Positions 63,213 through 64,000 of a stretch of 64,000 nt of DNA are shown piece after piece (position 1 is the stretch's first letter; every line of letters starts with the position of its first letter). The DNA comes from Kryptolebias marmoratus. Its lineage: Eukaryota; Chordata; Actinopteri; Cyprinodontiformes; Rivulidae. The stretch spans positions 5,335,451-5,399,450 of the forward strand of contig NC_051445.1 of NCBI RefSeq assembly GCF_001649575.2, written 5' to 3'. The notes under the pieces are model-generated. The model worked only from the letters and a program-made list of their open reading frames with translations. It ran no database searches and had not been told where the DNA came from. Position numbers and translations under genes: made by a program.

Positions 63213-64000
63213 CTGCATGGGGAAAAAAGGATTGAGAAACAAGAAATTTATCATTAGAGATATAATTAGTTTGTTTCTTGTGTCTGCCACAACATCGTTT
63301 CTCTGTATTACTGTCTAAGCTGCTGAATCCAACCAGGAAGTTGAGAAATCCCCTTCATCAGTGTGTGTGAATCCTTTAAACGTCCCAACCAGATTGTGTC
63401 CATGTGTGTGTGTGCATGACCTGATCAACCCCACGGTCATAATATTGGACATGTAAGTGAAAAAACAGTTCAGAAACATCAATGGTGCTGTCATCTTTGA
63501 TTTTCCTCTCCCCAGATCCATGAAACAACAACCCGGGTTCAATAATTACATAACTTTAATGCCACAAGATTATGCAAGAAGCTTTTGAAAGGCCATTGGC
63601 AGGCTAATCTATTAACGCCACATAAGAACCGCTGGGAGCTGACATTAGAGTTTATGAAGCGTTTTCTCCGCTGAGAAACTGTCTTTACAGCAGAACATTG
63701 ACGAACACTTCCTGTTTGGTAAAAACGACGAGCTGCTGAAGCTTTCCCACTGAGAGTGTGGGATTAGTTTGTCTCAAACAGAGCTTAAAAGTTAAAATAA
63801 TCAAAGAAAAGGCTACAATATCAAAAACAAACAATTAAACAAAAAAACTCATTATTCTCTCAGTAACAGGGCAGCCACACCCAGAACCCCCAAAACTGCA
63901 GAAGAGAAGCAGGAACAGATAATCCTACAGTTCTGTTCATTGGTCTGTTAAATCAAGCAAAAAGTACTTAAAGTGGAAACATTGATGGAATAATAATAAT
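63213..64000. other. Cadherin intron at right edge
   Basis: Lies upstream (minus strand) of the laminin-G exon acceptor at 63213-63214. No further exon is recognised before the window ends. Confidence 0.65.

Overview
The window looks like a piece of a teleost fish nuclear genome. The evidence is spliced vertebrate genes with GT-AG introns, a type III (Hz/DN-type) cadherin of the sort kept in fish and birds, and typical fish repeats (a hAT-type MITE with an intact 8-bp target duplication, Tc1 relics, a tRNA-derived SINE). Species cannot be fixed; a percomorph is a guess. There are no bacterial genes, CRISPR arrays or rRNA genes.

Five protein-coding genes are supported. I rebuilt them exon by exon, and the reading phases add up across every junction. 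(1) ndufaf6, minus strand, 395-8169, 3' end cut off by the left edge: a complex I assembly factor. (2) nagpa, plus, 9488-22889, 12 exons, 598 aa: the Golgi 'uncovering enzyme' that finishes the mannose-6-phosphate tag. (3) tp53inp1, plus, CDS 35504-40340, 284 aa: a p53-induced autophagy and transcription co-factor with a long 3' UTR to about 44.03 kb. (4) ccne2, plus, CDS 46403-50181, 396 aa: cyclin E2. (5) A type III classical cadherin, minus, 55062-63212, 5' part cut off by the right edge: the last laminin-G/EGF modules, the membrane segment and the catenin-binding tail.

Layout: ndufaf6 and nagpa are head to head with 1.3 kb between start codons. An 8-kb gap (23.45-31.65 kb) has no gene. 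tp53inp1 and ccne2 are in tandem, with a CpG-rich ccne2 promoter at 44.45-45.07 kb. ccne2 and the cadherin are tail to tail. From memory, NDUFAF6, TP53INP1 and CCNE2 are also close neighbours on human 8q22.1, while human NAGPA is on 16p13.3, so the nagpa position differs from human.

The genes are not an operon; they share neighbourhood, not a pathway. Possible functional links are the p53 axis (tp53inp1 is a p53 target; ccne2 carries an 8-mer miR-34-type site in its 3' UTR) and a run of upstream ORFs in the nagpa, tp53inp1 and ccne2 leaders. I found no clearly new system. The most interesting points are the overlapping uORF chain in tp53inp1, the start-overlapping uORF of ccne2, clustered perfect CpG palindromes at the ccne2 promoter, an extra EGF-like exon and altered tail in nagpa, a GC-AG intron in ndufaf6, and a G-quadruplex motif just after the cadherin stop codon.
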